Shown: positions 30,764 through 41,427 of the stretch, in pieces
How the letters are laid out: every line of letters begins with the position of its first letter
How positions within the stretch are numbered: position 1 is the first letter of the stretch
DNA from: Companilactobacillus nodensis DSM 19682 = JCM 14932 = NBRC 107160
GTDB lineage: Bacteria > Bacillota > Bacilli > Lactobacillales > Lactobacillaceae
Assembly: GCF_000615905.1 (NCBI RefSeq)
Contig: NZ_BAMN01000006.1
Coordinates: forward strand, 62,001 to 126,000
Reading direction: 5' to 3'
Length of the DNA stretch: 64,000 nt
The notes under the pieces: generated by a model
Databases searched by the model: none
The model's input: only the letters and a program-made list of their open reading frames with translations
Told to the model about the DNA's origin: nothing
Position numbers and translations under genes: made by a program

Positions 30764-31672
30764 ATGAACGGAGTAATTCCCCTAAATAAAGAAATCGGAA
30801 TGACAAGTTCCGATTATGTATATAAATTAAGAAAAGTTTTGCATACAAAAAAAATTGGCCACACTGGTACATTGGACCCACTAGTAGATGGTGTCTTGCC
30901 AATTTGTGTAGGTCAGGCTACCAAACTAGTTAATCGACTGACAGGTTCGCCCAAGGAATATGAAGGTGAAATAACGCTCGGTCGTTCGACGACAACTGAG
31001 GACCGTGAAGGTGAGACCGTCAAAGAAGTAAGTTTAGCAGAACCATTCTCAAATGATGCTCTGGAAGCTAACTTCAAAAAGATGATCGGGGATTTAACAC
31101 AGATTCCACCGATGTATTCAGCTGTCAGAGTCAACGGTAAGAAACTATATGAGTATGCCCGAGCTGGTATTGAGGTTGAACGTCCGGAACGCCACATTCA
31201 CATCTATGATTTTTATATGATGGGTGAACCCGAGTTTGATGCCGAAACTGGCAAGCAAAAGTTGAGATTTCACGTAAAATGTTCTAAAGGAACTTATGTT
31301 AGAACATTGGCAGTTGAGTACGGTGAATTGTTAGGTGTACCGTCATTCATGTCTAAGCTGACTAGAACTGAGAGTGCCGGATTCAGTATCGAGGAAACAT
31401 ACAAGTTGGCTGATATAGAAAAAATGATGGCAGAAGATAATCATGGATTCTTGCGCTCAACTGATGAAGTGTTATCAGATATGCAAGCCCATGAATTGAC
31501 TGATGAAGAATGGGAAGTCCGTGTCCTGCACGGTGGTTTCTTAGATTTAGTTGGCTATAACGAAGACGATATGATGCGAGTTACTCGTAATCATGTGACT
31601 AAGGCAATCTATAAGTTCAATGATGAACGACAGTTATGGATACCGGAAACAATGCTTTTGAATAACGATTAG
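30764..31672 (+). CDS. truB: tRNA pseudouridine(55) synthase
   Basis: TruB makes pseudouridine 55 in the T-loop of tRNAs. The catalytic Asp38 lies in KIGHTGTLDPLVDGVLP, and YEGEITLG, PPMYSAVRVNGKKLYEYAR and CSKGTYVRTL follow as in the family. Length 302. ATG 30764 after CGGGAGATA gives the standard N terminus MNGVIPLNKE; the frame extends back to 30728 without a good ribosome site. It forms a unit with ribF. Confidence 0.97.
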   Translation: MNGVIPLNKEIGMTSSDYVYKLRKVLHTKKIGHTGTLDPLVDGVLPICVGQATKLVNRLTGSPKEYEGEITLGRSTTTEDREGETVKEVSLAEPFSNDALEANFKKMIGDLTQIPPMYSAVRVNGKKLYEYARAGIEVERPERHIHIYDFYMMGEPEFDAETGKQKLRFHVKCSKGTYVRTLAVEYGELLGVPSFMSKLTRTESAGFSIEETYKLADIEKMMAEDNHGFLRSTDEVLSDMQAHELTDEEWEVRVLHGGFLDLVGYNEDDMMRVTRNHVTKAIYKFNDERQLWIPETMLLNND

Positions 31673-31684
31673 GGGGATGAATTG

Positions 31685-32626
31685 ATGGAAATTGTGAATG
31701 TTAAGCATCCATTGAGGGATAGTCAAATACCTGAATCAGATATTGTTTTGATTATGGGATTCTTTGACGGTGTTCACCGTGGTCATCAAAAGGTGATTCA
31801 ACGTGGAGTCGATTTGGCACATGAAAAAGGTTTGAAATCGGTGCTTTTAACTTTTGATCGTTCCCCCCGTGAAATATATCAACATGAAGAAAATTATAAA
31901 TATATTTCCACGATGGATCGTAAGGCAGAATTAGTTGAAAAATTAGGTGTAGATTATTTGTACTTTGTTGAATTTACGACTGATTTTGCCAGTCTAGCCC
32001 CACAGGACTTCGTTGACGACTACATGGTACGAATGAGAAGTAAATATATTGTAGCTGGATTCGATTATACGTACGGTAAAAAAGATATTGCTAATATGCA
32101 AACATTACCGGATTATGCCAAAGGGCGATTCGAAGTAGTGACTGTGCCTGAGCAAACAATCAATGGTGACAAGATCGGTTCTAGTACGATCAAGAAGTTG
32201 GTCTTAGATGATCAAGTTGATACAGCCAATACTTATCTTGGCTATGATTACCAAAATCAAGGTCATGTTGTACATGGCCTTCAGCGTGGCCGTACACTGG
32301 GATATCCAACAGCTAATGTAGTTACTAGTAATGATCAATTAAAGCCCTCTATCGGCGTATATGTGACTCGTATCGAGATAGATGGTAAATGGTATCAGTC
32401 GATGACCTCAGTCGGATACAATGTAACGTTCAAAGAGGATACGGGCGTCACGATTGAATGTAACATTTTTGATTTTGATCGAGATATTTATGGCAAGGAT
32501 GTCCGTGTTGAATGGTTGCACTATTTGCGTGGTGAAGTTAAATTTGACGGTGCAGATGGATTGGTCAAGCAGCTTCACAAAGACAAAATGGATGCACTCA
32601 ATTACTTCAAAGAACATGAAGATTAG
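31685..32626 (+). CDS. ribF: Bifunctional riboflavin kinase / FAD synthetase
   Basis: RibF converts riboflavin to FMN and then FAD. The N-terminal FAD synthetase domain has MGFFDGVHRGHQKVI, and the C-terminal kinase domain begins near residue 185 with GLQRGRTLGYPTANV. Length 313. ATG 31685 follows AGGGGGATGAATT; a TTG one codon upstream is also possible. It directly follows truB, as in most Firmicutes. Confidence 0.97.
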   Translation: MEIVNVKHPLRDSQIPESDIVLIMGFFDGVHRGHQKVIQRGVDLAHEKGLKSVLLTFDRSPREIYQHEENYKYISTMDRKAELVEKLGVDYLYFVEFTTDFASLAPQDFVDDYMVRMRSKYIVAGFDYTYGKKDIANMQTLPDYAKGRFEVVTVPEQTINGDKIGSSTIKKLVLDDQVDTANTYLGYDYQNQGHVVHGLQRGRTLGYPTANVVTSNDQLKPSIGVYVTRIEIDGKWYQSMTSVGYNVTFKEDTGVTIECNIFDFDRDIYGKDVRVEWLHYLRGEVKFDGADGLVKQLHKDKMDALNYFKEHED

Positions 32627-32653
32627 CAGGTTTAGCAGACCTGCTTTTTTCTT
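32626..32653 (+). terminator. Terminator after ribF
   Basis: GCAGGT (32626-32631) pairs with ACCTGC (32639-32644), followed by six T. The stem begins at the last base of the ribF stop codon. Confidence 0.85.
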
Positions 32654-32686
32654 TGTGCAAATTTTAAATTTTATGAGTCTCACCAC

Positions 32687-32715
32687 TTGACACTATAAGG
32701 ATAGATTGTTATATT
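32687..32715 (+). promoter_or_regulatory. Promoter of the hrcA-grpE-dnaK-dnaJ operon
   Basis: A perfect TTGACA at 32687-32692 and TATATT at 32710-32715 are separated by 17 bases, immediately upstream of the CIRCE operator. Confidence 0.85.
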
Positions 32716-32723
32716 TTACATTG

Positions 32724-32750
32724 TTAGCACTCCAATATGAATAGTGCTAA
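32724..32750 (+). promoter_or_regulatory. CIRCE operator (HrcA binding site)
   Basis: TTAGCACTC-N9-TAGTGCTAA matches the CIRCE consensus TTAGCACTC-N9-GAGTGCTAA with one change in the right arm. It lies at the expected transcript start and 15 bases before hrcA, so HrcA should repress its own operon until heat stress titrates GroEL. Confidence 0.95.
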
Positions 32751-32765
32751 AAGGAGGACGGTAGA

Positions 32766-33812
32766 ATGTTATCGGAACGTCAAGATGCAATCTTGAGAGA
32801 AGTCGTGCGCATTTTCACAGATACCGGCCAGCCGGTTGGTTCAAAGACATTGATGAATGCATTGTCATTTCATGTTAGTTCAGCGACTATCAGAAATGAG
32901 ATGGCTGTGTTGGAAGAAATAGGCTATTTAGAGAAGACTCATTTATCTTCCGGTCGTATTCCTTCCGCAATGGGATATCGTTATTATCTAGATAATTTGG
33001 TACAACCAACTACCGTACCGCAAGATATCGCAAAGAGGATCGACGAGGATTTTGGTCAAACATATCATCAAATTGATGACATCATTGAACAATCGGCGAA
33101 GATCTTATCTCATCTAACTAGTTATACGGCAATCACTTTAGGACCAGAGAGCAGTTCGATCTTGTTAACAGGATTCAGGATCGTGCCTTTGAATCCACGT
33201 CAAATCATGGCGATCATCGTCACGAGTGACAATAATGTTGAGAGTAATATTTATACGATCGATGAAAACTTTGATACTGAATTGATCGAAAAAATTGTAA
33301 GAGTTGTTAATGATAAGTTGGTTGGACAACCATTGCCTAGAGTTTTGAAAATGCTTCACAATGATATACCAGCTATCTTGTCTGAGTATATGTATTCAAA
33401 CGACGGATTGATCGATATGATCGATCAGTTATTCAAAAAAGCCGGATCGGAAAAGTATTTCGTTGATGGTCAACTTAACTTGTTAAATTATGCGAATAAT
33501 CAAGATCTTTCAGATGTTCAGTCGTTATTCTCAATTATTAATCAAAGTACAGATTTGAAAAAACTACTTGATCCAAGTGATGCTAATGACGGCATTCGTG
33601 TTCGCCTAGGTAGTGAGTTAGGGTCAGATGCATTTAAGAACTACAGTATTATCACGGCTAACTATGATGTTGGACATCATGGTAAAGGTGTGATTGCATT
33701 ACTTGGTCCAACGACAATGCATTATTCACAATTAATTGGTTTATTAGGTGAATTTAGACAGGAATTGGCTAAGCGCCTGATCGACTATTATTCACGGTAT
33801 GATGATTCTTGA
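32766..33812 (+). CDS. hrcA: Heat-inducible transcription repressor HrcA
   Basis: HrcA binds CIRCE and represses the class I heat-shock genes. The winged-helix N terminus (ERQDAILREVVRIFTDTGQPVGSKTL, SSATIRNEMAVLEE) is followed by the family core with GRIPS(A/D)-type segment SSGRIPSAMGYRYY and the C-terminal ALLGPTTMHYSQLIGLL. Length 348 is normal. The start ATG 32766 lies just after the CIRCE site and an AAGGAGG sequence. Confidence 0.97.
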   Translation: MLSERQDAILREVVRIFTDTGQPVGSKTLMNALSFHVSSATIRNEMAVLEEIGYLEKTHLSSGRIPSAMGYRYYLDNLVQPTTVPQDIAKRIDEDFGQTYHQIDDIIEQSAKILSHLTSYTAITLGPESSSILLTGFRIVPLNPRQIMAIIVTSDNNVESNIYTIDENFDTELIEKIVRVVNDKLVGQPLPRVLKMLHNDIPAILSEYMYSNDGLIDMIDQLFKKAGSEKYFVDGQLNLLNYANNQDLSDVQSLFSIINQSTDLKKLLDPSDANDGIRVRLGSELGSDAFKNYSIITANYDVGHHGKGVIALLGPTTMHYSQLIGLLGEFRQELAKRLIDYYSRYDDS

Positions 33813-33828
33813 TATTTAGGAGGAAGTA

Positions 33829-34416
33829 ATGGCAGATAAAGAGAAACAAGAAGATGTAAAAGCTTCTAGTGAACAATCAAAAAAAGCACCTAAGTCAGAG
33901 GCAAAGAAAGACGCCAAAGATGTTAAGAAGGATGCTGAAAAAGTAACCAAGATCGATCCTAAGGATACAAAGATCAAGAATCTTGAGGCTAAGAATTCAG
34001 AGCTAGAAGATAAGTTTTTGAGAAGCCAAGCTGAAATTCAAAATATGAATAATCGTCATAAGAAGGAAGTTGCTGGAATCCTTAAGTATGATGGTCAAAA
34101 GTTGGCTACAGAAATTCTTCCAGTTATCGACAACTTGGAACGAGCTTTGGCAGTTGAAGTCAGCGATGATGCCGGCAAGCAACTAAAGAAGGGTATCGAA
34201 ATGGTTCAGCAACATATGGTTAAGGCTTTGACAGATAACCATGTAACGATTATTGACAATGCTGGTGATAAGTTTGATCCAGCTGATAGTCAAGCTGTTC
34301 AAACTGTTCCTGCTGACAAAGATCATGCAAAAGATACTGTCGTTCAAGTTCTACAAAAGGGTTACAAATTAGAAGATCGCGTTCTACGTCCAGCAATGGT
34401 CGTTGTAGCTCAATAG
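33829..34416 (+). CDS. grpE: Nucleotide exchange factor GrpE
   Basis: GrpE releases ADP from DnaK. The 195-residue protein has a long charged Lys/Asp/Glu N-terminal tail (about residues 1-45), a coiled coil (about 45-90), and the C-terminal beta domain with the KLEDRVLRPAMVVVAQ signature. ATG 33829 follows TAGGAGGAAGT. Its place between hrcA and dnaK is standard. Confidence 0.97.
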   Translation: MADKEKQEDVKASSEQSKKAPKSEAKKDAKDVKKDAEKVTKIDPKDTKIKNLEAKNSELEDKFLRSQAEIQNMNNRHKKEVAGILKYDGQKLATEILPVIDNLERALAVEVSDDAGKQLKKGIEMVQQHMVKALTDNHVTIIDNAGDKFDPADSQAVQTVPADKDHAKDTVVQVLQKGYKLEDRVLRPAMVVVAQ

Positions 34417-34469
34417 GTTTCATAATTTAGTTAATAAATAATATTAAAAATCAAAAGAGGTTTATATTT

Positions 34470-36335
34470 ATGTCAAAAGTTATTGGTATTGATTTAGGTA
34501 CAACCAACTCAGCCGTTGCTGTACTTGAAGGTGGATCACCTAAGATTATTGCTAACGCTGAAGGTGCAAGAACTACTCCTTCTGTTGTAGCTTTCAAAGA
34601 TGGTGAAATTCAAGTTGGTGAAGTTGCCAAAAGACAAGCAATCACTAACCCTGATACAGTTTCATCAATCAAGAGACACATGGGTGAAGCAGGTTACAAA
34701 GTTAACGTAGCCGGTAAATCATACACTCCACAAGAAATTTCAGCTATGATCTTGCAACACATCAAGAAGTTCTCAGAAGATTATCTTGGCGAACCAGTTA
34801 CAGATGCTGTTATCACAGTTCCTGCATACTTCAATGATTCACAAAGACAAGCTACTAAGGATGCTGGTAAGATTGCTGGACTAAATGTTCAACGTATCGT
34901 TAACGAACCAACAGCTTCAGCACTTGCTTATGGTCTTGACAATGACAAGGGTGACGAAAAGATCCTTGTTTATGACCTTGGTGGTGGTACATTCGATGTT
35001 TCTATCCTTGAATTAGGTGACGGTGTCTTCGAAGTACTTTCAACAAATGGTGATACACATCTTGGTGGTGATGACTTTGATCAAAAGGTTATCGACTGGT
35101 TAGTTGAACAATTCAAGAACAAGAATGGCGTTGACTTATCACAAGACAAGATGGCTCTACAAAGATTAAAGGATGCTGCTGAAAAAGCTAAGAAGGACTT
35201 ATCAGGTGTTGCACAAACATCAATCAGTCTTCCATTTATTTCATCAGGCGCTAATGGCCCACTTCACTTGGAAGAAACATTGACACGTGCTAAGTTCGAT
35301 GAATTGACAGCTGACTTAGTTGAAAAGACAAAGATCCCAGTTGACAATGCCTTGAAGGATGCCGGCCTATCAATCAATGATCTTGATAAGGTCATCTTAA
35401 ATGGTGGTTCAACTCGTACACCAGCTGTTCAAGCTGCTGTTGAAAAGTGGACTGGTAAGACACCTGACCACTCAATCAACCCTGACGAAGCCGTTGCCTT
35501 AGGTGCTGCTATTCAAGGTGGTGTTATCTCTGGTGATGTTAAAGACGTTGTTCTACTTGATGTCACACCACTTTCATTAGGTATTGAAACAATGGGTGGA
35601 GTATTCACTAAGTTGATCGATAGAAATACAACTATCCCAACAAGCAAGTCACAAACATTCTCAACTGCTGCTGATAACCAAAGTGCTGTTGATATCCATG
35701 TTCTACAAGGTGAACGTCCAATGGCTGCTGACAATAAGACCTTAGGTCGTTTCCAATTAACAGATATTCCTGCTGCACCAAGAGGTGTACCTCAGATCGA
35801 AGTTAAATTCGATATCGATAAGAACGGTATTGTAAATGTTTCTGCTAAGGATCTTGGTACTAATAAGGAACAAAAGATTACTATCAAGAGTTCATCAGGT
35901 TTGAGCGATGAAGAGATCGATCAAATGATGAAAGAAGCTAAGGAACACGCTGACGAAGATAATAAACGTAAGGAAGAAGTAGACGTTAAGAATGATGTTG
36001 AACAAGCATTGTTTGCTACTGACAAGACTCTTAAAGATATTAAGGGTAAGGTTTCTGACGATGAAATCAAGAAGGCCGAAGATGCTCGTGATGCTTTGAA
36101 GAAGGCTCAAGACTCTGGTGATATTGAAGACATGAAGAAGAAACGTGACGATTTGAATAAGATCGTTCAAGACCTTTCTGTAAAACTATATCAACAAGCT
36201 CAAGATGCTCAAAAGGCTAGTGGTGCTGACGGTGCTGCTGGTGCAGGTACTGATTCAAAGGACGGTAAGAAGTCTGATGACGGTACAGTTGATGGTGACT
36301 TCGAAGAAGTAGACCCAGATAAAGACAAAAAATAA
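34470..36335 (+). CDS. dnaK: Chaperone protein DnaK (Hsp70)
   Basis: ATP-driven Hsp70 of 621 residues. The ATPase domain has [13 protein letters not shown] at the N terminus, [31 protein letters not shown] and [13 protein letters not shown]; the substrate domain begins with [16 protein letters not shown]; the C-terminal lid ends in a Gly/Ala/Asp tail. Codon use is strongly adapted, as expected for an abundant protein. It is the third gene of the CIRCE-controlled operon. Confidence 0.98.
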   Translation: MSKVIGIDLGTTNSAVAVLEGGSPKIIANAEGARTTPSVVAFKDGEIQVGEVAKRQAITNPDTVSSIKRHMGEAGYKVNVAGKSYTPQEISAMILQHIKKFSEDYLGEPVTDAVITVPAYFNDSQRQATKDAGKIAGLNVQRIVNEPTASALAYGLDNDKGDEKILVYDLGGGTFDVSILELGDGVFEVLSTNGDTHLGGDDFDQKVIDWLVEQFKNKNGVDLSQDKMALQRLKDAAEKAKKDLSGVAQTSISLPFISSGANGPLHLEETLTRAKFDELTADLVEKTKIPVDNALKDAGLSINDLDKVILNGGSTRTPAVQAAVEKWTGKTPDHSINPDEAVALGAAIQGGVISGDVKDVVLLDVTPLSLGIETMGGVFTKLIDRNTTIPTSKSQTFSTAADNQSAVDIHVLQGERPMAADNKTLGRFQLTDIPAAPRGVPQIEVKFDIDKNGIVNVSAKDLGTNKEQKITIKSSSGLSDEEIDQMMKEAKEHADEDNKRKEEVDVKNDVEQALFATDKTLKDIKGKVSDDEIKKAEDARDALKKAQDSGDIEDMKKKRDDLNKIVQDLSVKLYQQAQDAQKASGADGAAGAGTDSKDGKKSDDGTVDGDFEEVDPDKDKK

Positions 36336-36355
36336 TAAATATTAATTTGTGATAA

Positions 36356-36412
36356 AGAGCAGTCATTTTAATTACTAGACCAACAATGGTATAGTATTAA
36401 CAACTGCTCTTT
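36356..36412 (+). terminator. Long-loop hairpin between dnaK and dnaJ
   Basis: AGAGCAGT (36356-36363) can pair with ACTGCTCT (36403-36410), followed by TTT. The loop is nearly 40 bases and holds a TATAGT sequence, so this may be a partial terminator, a processing hairpin or cover an internal promoter for dnaJ. Confidence 0.4.
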
Positions 36413-36470
36413 TGAGCATAAAAGATAAAATCGGACGTACAGTCCTAGTCAACACAAGGGTGATTTTTAA

Positions 36471-37601
36471 ATGGCAGATAGAGATCCGTATGAAACTTTA
36501 GGCGTTGATAAAAACGCTTCTGAAGACGAAATTAAAAAAGCTTTCCGTACACTTTCGAAGAAGTATCATCCAGATATCAATAAGGCTCCTGATGCTGAAG
36601 AAAAGTTCAAAGAAATCAACGATGCTTACGAAACTTTGAAGGATCCTCAAAAACGTGCCGCATATGATCAATATGGATCAGCTGGTATGAATCAAGGCCA
36701 AGGATTTGGTGGCTTTGGTGGAGGAGCCGGCGGAGAACAATTCGGCGGTTTTGAAGATATCTTTAGTCAGTTCTTTGGTGGCGGTACAGCTCGTCAAAGT
36801 CCTAATGCTCCAAGACAAGGTTCAGACTTGCAATATCGTATGGATCTAACTTTTGAAGAAGGTGTCTTTGGTAAGAAGAGTGATATTTCTTATGATCGTG
36901 AAGAACTATGTAAGACATGTGACGGTAGTGGTGCCAAACCTGGTACACATCCTGAAACATGTTCTAAGTGTCACGGTTCTGGTTACGTCGAAGTAGATCG
37001 TCAAACACCACTTGGCCGTATGCGTACAAGAGTTGTTTGTGATGTCTGTGGCGGTACTGGTAAAGAAATCAAAGAAAAATGCAACATTTGTCATGGTAAG
37101 GGTAAAGTTAATGAGAAACATACTCTTAAGGTTACTGTTCCAGCAGGTGTTGAAGACGGTCAACAAATGCGTCTAGATGGCCAAGGTGAAGCCGGAGAAA
37201 ACGGTGGACCTTACGGTGATCTATATATCGTGTTCCATGTTGCCGCAAGTAAAGAATTTCAACGTGATGGATCAACAATTTATTCATCAGTAAATATTAG
37301 TTTCCCTCAAGCTGCATTGGGTGATGAAATCCAAGTTAATACTGTGCATGGTGCTGTTAAATTGACAGTTCCAAGTGGTACTCAAACTGGTACATCATTC
37401 AGATTGCGTGGTAAGGGTGCTCCAGTTCTTAATAGTAAGAATATCGGTGACCAAAAGGTTACAGTTAATATTGTTACACCACGTAAGATGTCTGGAGAAC
37501 AAAGAGAAGCTTTGAAGAAGTTTGCGGAAGCAGGCGGAAACAAAGTTAAAGAAAAAGATAGTAATTTTTTCAATAAGATTAAAGATGCATTTAATGGTTA
37601 A
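36471..37601 (+). CDS. dnaJ: Chaperone protein DnaJ (Hsp40)
   Basis: Type I Hsp40 of 376 residues. The J domain holds the HPD motif in [11 protein letters not shown] (about residues 30-40), then a Gly/Phe-rich stretch, then four zinc repeats [24 protein letters not shown] and CNICHGKG (about 144-210), then the C-terminal substrate domain. The start ATG 36471 is 136 bases after dnaK, with a long-loop hairpin between. Confidence 0.98.
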   Translation: MADRDPYETLGVDKNASEDEIKKAFRTLSKKYHPDINKAPDAEEKFKEINDAYETLKDPQKRAAYDQYGSAGMNQGQGFGGFGGGAGGEQFGGFEDIFSQFFGGGTARQSPNAPRQGSDLQYRMDLTFEEGVFGKKSDISYDREELCKTCDGSGAKPGTHPETCSKCHGSGYVEVDRQTPLGRMRTRVVCDVCGGTGKEIKEKCNICHGKGKVNEKHTLKVTVPAGVEDGQQMRLDGQGEAGENGGPYGDLYIVFHVAASKEFQRDGSTIYSSVNISFPQAALGDEIQVNTVHGAVKLTVPSGTQTGTSFRLRGKGAPVLNSKNIGDQKVTVNIVTPRKMSGEQREALKKFAEAGGNKVKEKDSNFFNKIKDAFNG

Positions 37602-37603
37602 AT

Positions 37604-37636
37604 AAAAAAGTCGCAAATAATTTGCGACTTTTTTGA
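37604..37636 (+). terminator. Terminator after dnaJ
   Basis: AAAAAAGTCGCAAA pairs with TTTGCGACTTTTTT around a short loop: a strong intrinsic terminator, symmetrical enough to work on both strands. It ends the heat-shock operon. Confidence 0.92.
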
Positions 37637-37745
37637 TACTTTGATTGGGTTATCTGTGATGGTGGTATAGGTTGAAATAGTGTAAAATAAGTAAGATGAG
37701 AATTAATTCAATAAATGATAAAACATTGATAGAAGGGAAACATTT

Positions 37746-39596
37746 ATGGATCTGGATCTTGATAAATTAAAAGAACGACAAAAAAGAATTCGTAATTTTT
37801 CTATCGTAGCGCATATCGATCATGGTAAATCAACAATTGCCGATCGTATTTTGGAAAAGACACATACTGTTTCAAAACGTGATATGAAAGCTCAAATCCT
37901 TGATGATTTGGACTTGGAGCGTGAACGTGGAATTACAATCAAATTAAACGCGGTTGAACTTGAATATACTGCTAAAGATGGAAAGGATTATATTTTCCAT
38001 CTGATCGATACACCAGGACACGTCGATTTCTCTTACGAGGTTTCGCGTTCCTTGGCTGCCTGTGAGGGTGCCTTGTTAGTAGTTGATGCTGCACAGGGTG
38101 TTGAAGCACAGACACTTGCTAACGCTTATTTGGCCATTGATAATGACTTGGAAATAGTTCCAGTTATCAATAAGGTCGATCTCCCTTCTGCTCAACCTGA
38201 AAAGGTTCAAGAAGAAATTGAAGAAATGATTGGAATCGATGCCTCTGACTCAGTCATGACTAGTGCCAAAACTGGTTTGGGTATTGACGAGTTACTCGAA
38301 AGAATCGTTTCTGATGTGCCTGCTCCTGAAGGGGATATCACCAAACCGCTGAAGGCTTTGATCTTCGATTCTGTGTACGACAGTTATCGTGGTGTTGTGC
38401 TGAACGTACGTGTTCGTGAAGGCCTTGTTAAGGTCGGAGACACGATTGAATTGATGAGTAATAAGAAGACCTTCGAAGTTACTGATGTCGGTGTCATGTC
38501 ACCTAAGGCTGTTTCACGTGATTACTTGATGGCTGGTGATGTTGGTTATATTACTGCTAGTATCAAGTCGGTTGTCGAAACACAAGTTGGTGATACTGTC
38601 ACATTGGCTGACAATCCTACTGATGAACCGTTAACTGGCTATCGCAAGAGCACACCAATGGTTTATGCCGGTATGTATCCAGTTGACAATGGTAAGTATG
38701 AAGACTTGCATGAAGCTCTAGAAAAATTAAAGCTTAATGATGCGGCTTTGGAATACGAGCCTGAAACTTCTCAAGCATTAGGATTTGGTTTCCGTGTTGG
38801 ATTCTTAGGATTGCTTCATATGGACGTTGTCCAAGAAAGATTGGAACGTGAATTCAATCTTGATTTGATCATCACATCACCATCAGTTGACTATCACGTT
38901 ACAACGACTTCTGGTGAAGAGATCGTGGTTGATAATCCAGCAGAATTGCCAGATGCTTCTGAGATCAAGGAGGTTCGTGAACCTTATGTTCGAGCTGAGA
39001 TCATGGTACCAGAGGACTTTGTTGGCCCAGTGATGGAATTGTGTCAGCGTAAACGTGGGCAATTCGTGACAATGGATTATCTCGATAAATATCGTGTTAA
39101 TGTTATTTACAAGTTGCCACTACTAGAGATCATTTTTGATTTCTTTGATGACTTGAAATCTAACACAAAGGGCTATGCTTCACTTGATTATCGTGTTGAA
39201 GAGTATGAGCCAAGTGAGTTGGTTAAGATGGATATCTTGCTTAATGGTGAGTCAGTCGATGCCTTGAGCTTTATCGTCCACAAGGACTTCGCTTATCAAC
39301 GTGGACGTGACATCGTTTCACGTTTGAAGGAAGTAATCCCTCGTCAGATGTTTGAGATTCCTGTTCAAGCCGCAATTGGTAACAAGATTGTTGCCCGTGC
39401 GACTGTTAAAGCTTATCGCAAGGATGTTACTGCTAAGTTGTATGGTGGTGACCGTACTCGTCGTGATAAGCTATTGAACAAGCAAAAGGCTGGTAAGAAG
39501 CGGATGAAGGAAGTCGGAAAAGTTTCGATTCCTCAAGAAGCCTTCATGTCAGTCCTTAACTTGAACAAAGGTCAGACAGACGATTCAGGCAAGTAG
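37746..39596 (+). CDS. lepA: Elongation factor 4 (LepA)
   Basis: LepA/EF-4 is a ribosome-dependent GTPase that can back-translocate stalled ribosomes. The G domain has AHIDHGKST (about residues 22-30), [18 protein letters not shown] and NKVDLP; the specific C-terminal domain contains [16 protein letters not shown] and [17 protein letters not shown]. The length of 616 residues is normal. ATG 37746 follows AGAAGGGAAACA. It stands alone between the dnaJ terminator and the asnS T-box. Confidence 0.97.
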   Translation: MDLDLDKLKERQKRIRNFSIVAHIDHGKSTIADRILEKTHTVSKRDMKAQILDDLDLERERGITIKLNAVELEYTAKDGKDYIFHLIDTPGHVDFSYEVSRSLAACEGALLVVDAAQGVEAQTLANAYLAIDNDLEIVPVINKVDLPSAQPEKVQEEIEEMIGIDASDSVMTSAKTGLGIDELLERIVSDVPAPEGDITKPLKALIFDSVYDSYRGVVLNVRVREGLVKVGDTIELMSNKKTFEVTDVGVMSPKAVSRDYLMAGDVGYITASIKSVVETQVGDTVTLADNPTDEPLTGYRKSTPMVYAGMYPVDNGKYEDLHEALEKLKLNDAALEYEPETSQALGFGFRVGFLGLLHMDVVQERLEREFNLDLIITSPSVDYHVTTTSGEEIVVDNPAELPDASEIKEVREPYVRAEIMVPEDFVGPVMELCQRKRGQFVTMDYLDKYRVNVIYKLPLLEIIFDFFDDLKSNTKGYASLDYRVEEYEPSELVKMDILLNGESVDALSFIVHKDFAYQRGRDIVSRLKEVIPRQMFEIPVQAAIGNKIVARATVKAYRKDVTAKLYGGDRTRRDKLLNKQKAGKKRMKEVGKVSIPQEAFMSVLNLNKGQTDDSGK

Positions 39597-39661
39597 GTAA
39601 TTTGGACTTTACAAGCTGCACAAAGATATGCTACATTTAAGAAAATTAATATATAGATATT

Positions 39662-39908
39662 AAAAGAAGGAGTACTATATACTTCATCCACAGAGAGTCA
39701 AGGTTAGTGAGAGCTTGGCGTGTCGGTATATACGAAAAACATCTTTGTTCTTCTGACTGAAATTTCGAGAGTAGGTTCAGACGTGCACCAGTACGTTATA
39801 ATTGGCAAGTATTTTAATGTACGTTGAGGTGTTTTTTACAAAAACTTGGGTGGTACCGCGGAAAATCTTTCGTCCCTTTTATTGGGGATGGAGGATTTTT
39901 TTTCGTCT
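39662..39908 (+). ncRNA. T-box leader of asnS
   Basis: The 340-base gap before asnS holds a T-box riboswitch. The T-box sequence GGGTGGTACCGCGG is at 39848-39861, and a terminator hairpin (ATCTTTCGTCCC with GGGGATGGAGGAT, then eight T) ends near 39904. Upstream is an AGAGAG motif and stem I. A candidate specifier AAC (Asn) lies in ACGAAAAACATC on the 3' side of stem I, which fits control by uncharged tRNA-Asn; the exact specifier assignment is by eye. Confidence 0.9.
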
Positions 39909-39938
39909 ATAGTATTCCAAAATCAAAAGGAGAAATAA

Positions 39939-41330
39939 ATGCAAAACATTTTAGTTAAAGATTTATACAAAAAAGAATTTGCGGACGGTGATCAAATCAC
40001 TGTTTCTGGTTGGATCCGTACGATCAGAGGTTCAAAACGAGTAGGTTTCATCGAATTAAACGACGGTTCATTCTTCAAGAATGTTCAAGTTGTTATTACA
40101 AGTGACATGGAGAACTACGCTGAAGTAGTTAAGTTCCCAATCAGTACAACAATCAAAGTTGTTGGTGAATTAGCATTAACTCCTAAGGCTCAACAACCAT
40201 TTGAAATCCACGCTACTGAAGTTATCGAAGAGGGTGCTTCTGATGCTGATTATCCATTGCAAAAGAAAGCTCACTCATATGAATTTATGAGAACAATTGC
40301 TCACTTGCGTCCAAGAACCAACACATTCTATTCTGTATTCCGCATTCGTTCACTAGCTTCTTTTGCTATCCACGAATACTTACAAAAAAATGATTTCGTT
40401 TATGTTCACACACCAATCATCACTAGTTCTGATGCTGAAGGTGCTGGTGAAATGTTCCAAGTTACAACACTTGATATGAACAATGTTCCGAAGACTGATG
40501 ATGGTAAGATCGACTACAACGAAGACTTCTTCCGAAAAGAAACTAACTTAACTGTTAGTGGTCAACTAGAAGTTGAACCATTTGCTTTGGCCTTCAGAAA
40601 TGTCTATACATTTGGCCCTACATTTAGAGCTGAAAACTCACATACAGGCCGTCACGCATCTGAATTCTGGATGATCGAACCTGAATTAGCATTCGCTGAT
40701 TTACAAGATGAAATGAACTGTTCAGAAGAGTTGCTTAAGTATGTTATCAACTACGTTATGGATCATGCCAAAGAAGAACTCGACTTCTTGAACGAAAATG
40801 TTGATAATACTTTGATCGATCGCTTAAAAGCTACTGCTGGTGAAACATTTGCCCACGTATCTTATACAGATGCTATTGATATCTTGGAAAAAGCTACAGA
40901 CGTTGAATTTGAAGTTAAACCTTACTGGGGACTTGACCTTGATTCAGAGCACGAACGTTACTTATCAGAACAAGTTTACAAGAAGCCTGTCTTTATTACT
41001 GATTATCCTAAGGACTTCAAGGCCTTCTATATGCGTGCCAACGATGATGGTAAGACCGTTGCGGCAGCTGACTTATTAGTTCCTGAAATCGGTGAATTGA
41101 TCGGTGGATCGCAACGTGAGGAACGTCTTGAAAAGCTTGAGAAGAGAATGTCTGAACTTGATATGAACGAAGACGACTACAAGTGGTACTTAGAATTACG
41201 TAAGTACGGTGGTACAGTTCACTCAGGCTTTGGTATTGGATTTGAAAGATTGATCATGTACATCACTGGTATGGAAAACATCAGAGATGTCATTGCTTAC
41301 CCTAGAACACCAGGTAATGCTGAATTCTAG
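39939..41330 (+). CDS. asnS: Asparagine-tRNA ligase
   Basis: Class IIb AsnRS of 463 residues. The N-terminal OB-fold anticodon domain ([24 protein letters not shown]) is followed by motif 2 ([25 protein letters not shown], shown here only in part as [18 protein letters not shown]) and motif 3 ([15 protein letters not shown]). ATG 39939 follows AAAAGGAGAAATAA. Expression should depend on the T-box leader directly upstream. Confidence 0.97.
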   Translation: MQNILVKDLYKKEFADGDQITVSGWIRTIRGSKRVGFIELNDGSFFKNVQVVITSDMENYAEVVKFPISTTIKVVGELALTPKAQQPFEIHATEVIEEGASDADYPLQKKAHSYEFMRTIAHLRPRTNTFYSVFRIRSLASFAIHEYLQKNDFVYVHTPIITSSDAEGAGEMFQVTTLDMNNVPKTDDGKIDYNEDFFRKETNLTVSGQLEVEPFALAFRNVYTFGPTFRAENSHTGRHASEFWMIEPELAFADLQDEMNCSEELLKYVINYVMDHAKEELDFLNENVDNTLIDRLKATAGETFAHVSYTDAIDILEKATDVEFEVKPYWGLDLDSEHERYLSEQVYKKPVFITDYPKDFKAFYMRANDDGKTVAAADLLVPEIGELIGGSQREERLEKLEKRMSELDMNEDDYKWYLELRKYGGTVHSGFGIGFERLIMYITGMENIRDVIAYPRTPGNAEF

Positions 41331-41358
41331 TTCAAGCATATAACTAAAATATTTATAC

Positions 41359-41399
41359 ATAGACTCCTATAATAGAAATGTTACAGGGTCTATTTTTTT
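41359..41399 (+). terminator. Terminator after asnS
   Basis: ATAGACTC pairs with GGGTCTAT (one G-U) across a loop of about 20 bases and is followed by seven T. Confidence 0.7.
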
Positions 41400-41427
41400 A
41401 CTCAAATTATCGGAGGTAGTTAGATAA